A stretch of DNA of 6,635 nucleotides, taken from contig DIZR01000039.1 of the NCBI GenBank assembly GCA_002429425.1, forward strand, positions 1-6,635, written 5' to 3'. Position 1 is the stretch's first letter. Every line of letters begins with the position of its first letter. Under the pieces are notes generated by a model. It was not told the DNA's origin, made no database searches, and was given only the letters and a program-made list of their open reading frames with translations. The stretch is from Patescibacteria group bacterium UBA6023 (GTDB lineage: Bacteria > Patescibacteriota > Minisyncoccia > Phycocordibacterales > UBA6899). Of the stretch, positions 5,994-6,635 are shown one piece after another. Made by a program: the position numbers and the translations under genes.

Positions 5994-6635
5994 TTCGTTG
6001 TTACATTATGAAACACCGCGATACTTTCATCAACCATACGCATGACGGTAAATGCGCGAACATATTCCCGCCCTCGCTCTGCCATTGCATGTGATTCTCT
6101 GGGTTCATTCAGTATCCGAGTGATCATCGTCAAAAGATCTGCATGATTACCATGGGCAACAAGTAGTCCGGTTTTTTCGTGTTCGATGAGTTCAGTATTC
6201 CCCCCCACACGAGTGGTAACGATTGGAGTCCCAATTGCGAGTACTTCAAGTAACTGATGGGAAAATCCTTCGTATCCCGTATTTAAAACGAAACAATCCG
6301 CAGCACGTAAATACATCATGAGTTTTTTTCGTTCAACCGTGCCCAACAAGATAATTGATTGTGAAAGATTTTTTTCATCGATGTGACGTTTGAGTGTTGT
6401 CTCGAGCGGACCCGCACCTGCAATAAAAAGTGTTACGGAATTGGTCTTTCGAATTTCCGCAACCACATCAATAAGCTCAGCAAAACCCTTCCATGGCACC
6501 AGACGACCCGCAGAAAGAATGAGAGTGCCGTGAATGCCCAATTCCTTCCGTGCATCTTCTTTTGATGGAAGTTCCGGGATGCCGTCGAATGCATTGTACA
6601 CAACAGTAATTTTTTCCTCGGTCACCCCCCAGGTC
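5990..6635 (-). CDS. GT4-family glycosyltransferase, 5' end outside the window
   Basis: Only the C-terminal half, about 214 residues, lies in the window. It carries the donor-binding domain of a GT4 enzyme: VVYNAFD at the domain junction, SAGRLVPWKG, AGAGPLE, and the motif EGFSHQLLEVLAIGTPIV with two glutamates seven residues apart. A GTG at 6625 could be read as a start, but the frame continues open to the right edge as T-W-G-V, and WGVTEEKITVVYNAFD matches the usual linker between the two GT-B domains. The gene therefore almost certainly continues beyond 6635 and the acceptor domain is missing only because of the window edge. It is the first visible gene of the minus-strand glycan cluster and overlaps the next glycosyltransferase by four bases. 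Two adjacent GT4 genes suggest successive sugar additions in one glycan. Sugar specificity is not readable. Confidence 0.93.
   Translation of the reverse strand, partial: TWGVTEEKITVVYNAFDGIPELPSKEDARKELGIHGTLILSAGRLVPWKGFAELIDVVAEIRKTNSVTLFIAGAGPLETTLKRHIDEKNLSQSIILLGTVERKKLMMYLRAADCFVLNTGYEGFSHQLLEVLAIGTPIVTTRVGGNTELIEHEKTGLLVAHGNHADLLTMITRILNEPRESHAMAERGREYVRAFTVMRMVDESIAVFHNVTTK

Noticed and set aside
6623..6625. GTG as the start of the rightmost glycosyltransferase
   Set aside because: The frame is open to the window edge and the residues before the GTG fit the normal inter-domain linker, so the codon is an internal valine.
1..6635. tRNA or rRNA genes, CRISPR arrays, insertion sequences or phage genes
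   Set aside because: Reading both strands I found no cloverleaf-like segment, regularly spaced direct repeats, terminal inverted repeats with a transposase, or phage-type proteins.

Overview
The window reads as a compact bacterial chromosome segment, most likely from the Candidate Phyla Radiation (Patescibacteria, Parcubacteria-like). This placement is an inference. It rests on a stand-alone bacterial Elp3 carrying a CX3CX2C radical-SAM loop, tight packing with ATGA and 44-bp gene overlaps, few recognisable Shine-Dalgarno sequences, and GtrA, YvcK and GT4 genes of bacterial type. TGA is used as a stop by at least five genes, so this is not one of the lineages that read TGA as glycine (Gracilibacteria/Absconditabacteria). 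No RNA genes, CRISPR arrays, transposases or phage genes were seen.

Layout from left to right. Positions 1-90 are AT-rich and I see no gene there. At 91-2228, on the minus strand, elp3 (tRNA wobble-uridine carboxymethylation) is followed by a four-base-overlapping GtrA-family membrane protein gene. Only 18 bp separates the elp3 start from a divergent plus-strand methyltransferase gene (2247-2942). That protein closely resembles the eukaryotic Trm9/ALKBH8 tRNA methyltransferase domain. A 42-bp, almost uninterrupted palindrome (2944-2985) lies between the methyltransferase and the convergent genes to its right and probably acts as a terminator. From 2992 to the right edge runs one minus-strand cluster. 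In transcription order it holds a GT4 glycosyltransferase (5' end outside the window), a second GT4 glycosyltransferase, a YvcK/CofD-family protein, and a short UDP-sugar dehydrogenase-like protein.

How the genes may work together. The right-hand cluster looks like a surface-glycan unit: two retaining glycosyltransferases, a nucleotide-sugar oxidoreductase, and YvcK, which in Bacillus links UDP-GlcNAc sensing to envelope precursor supply. GtrA, which in known systems helps move lipid-linked sugars across the membrane, would fit the same theme although it is coupled to elp3. The most interesting point is the left half. Elp3 makes cm5U at tRNA position 34, and in eukaryotes Trm9 methylates that group to mcm5U. 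A divergently paired elp3 and Trm9-like gene suggests a minimal two-enzyme bacterial route to mcm5U-type wobble modification. This is a hypothesis drawn from motifs and gene adjacency.
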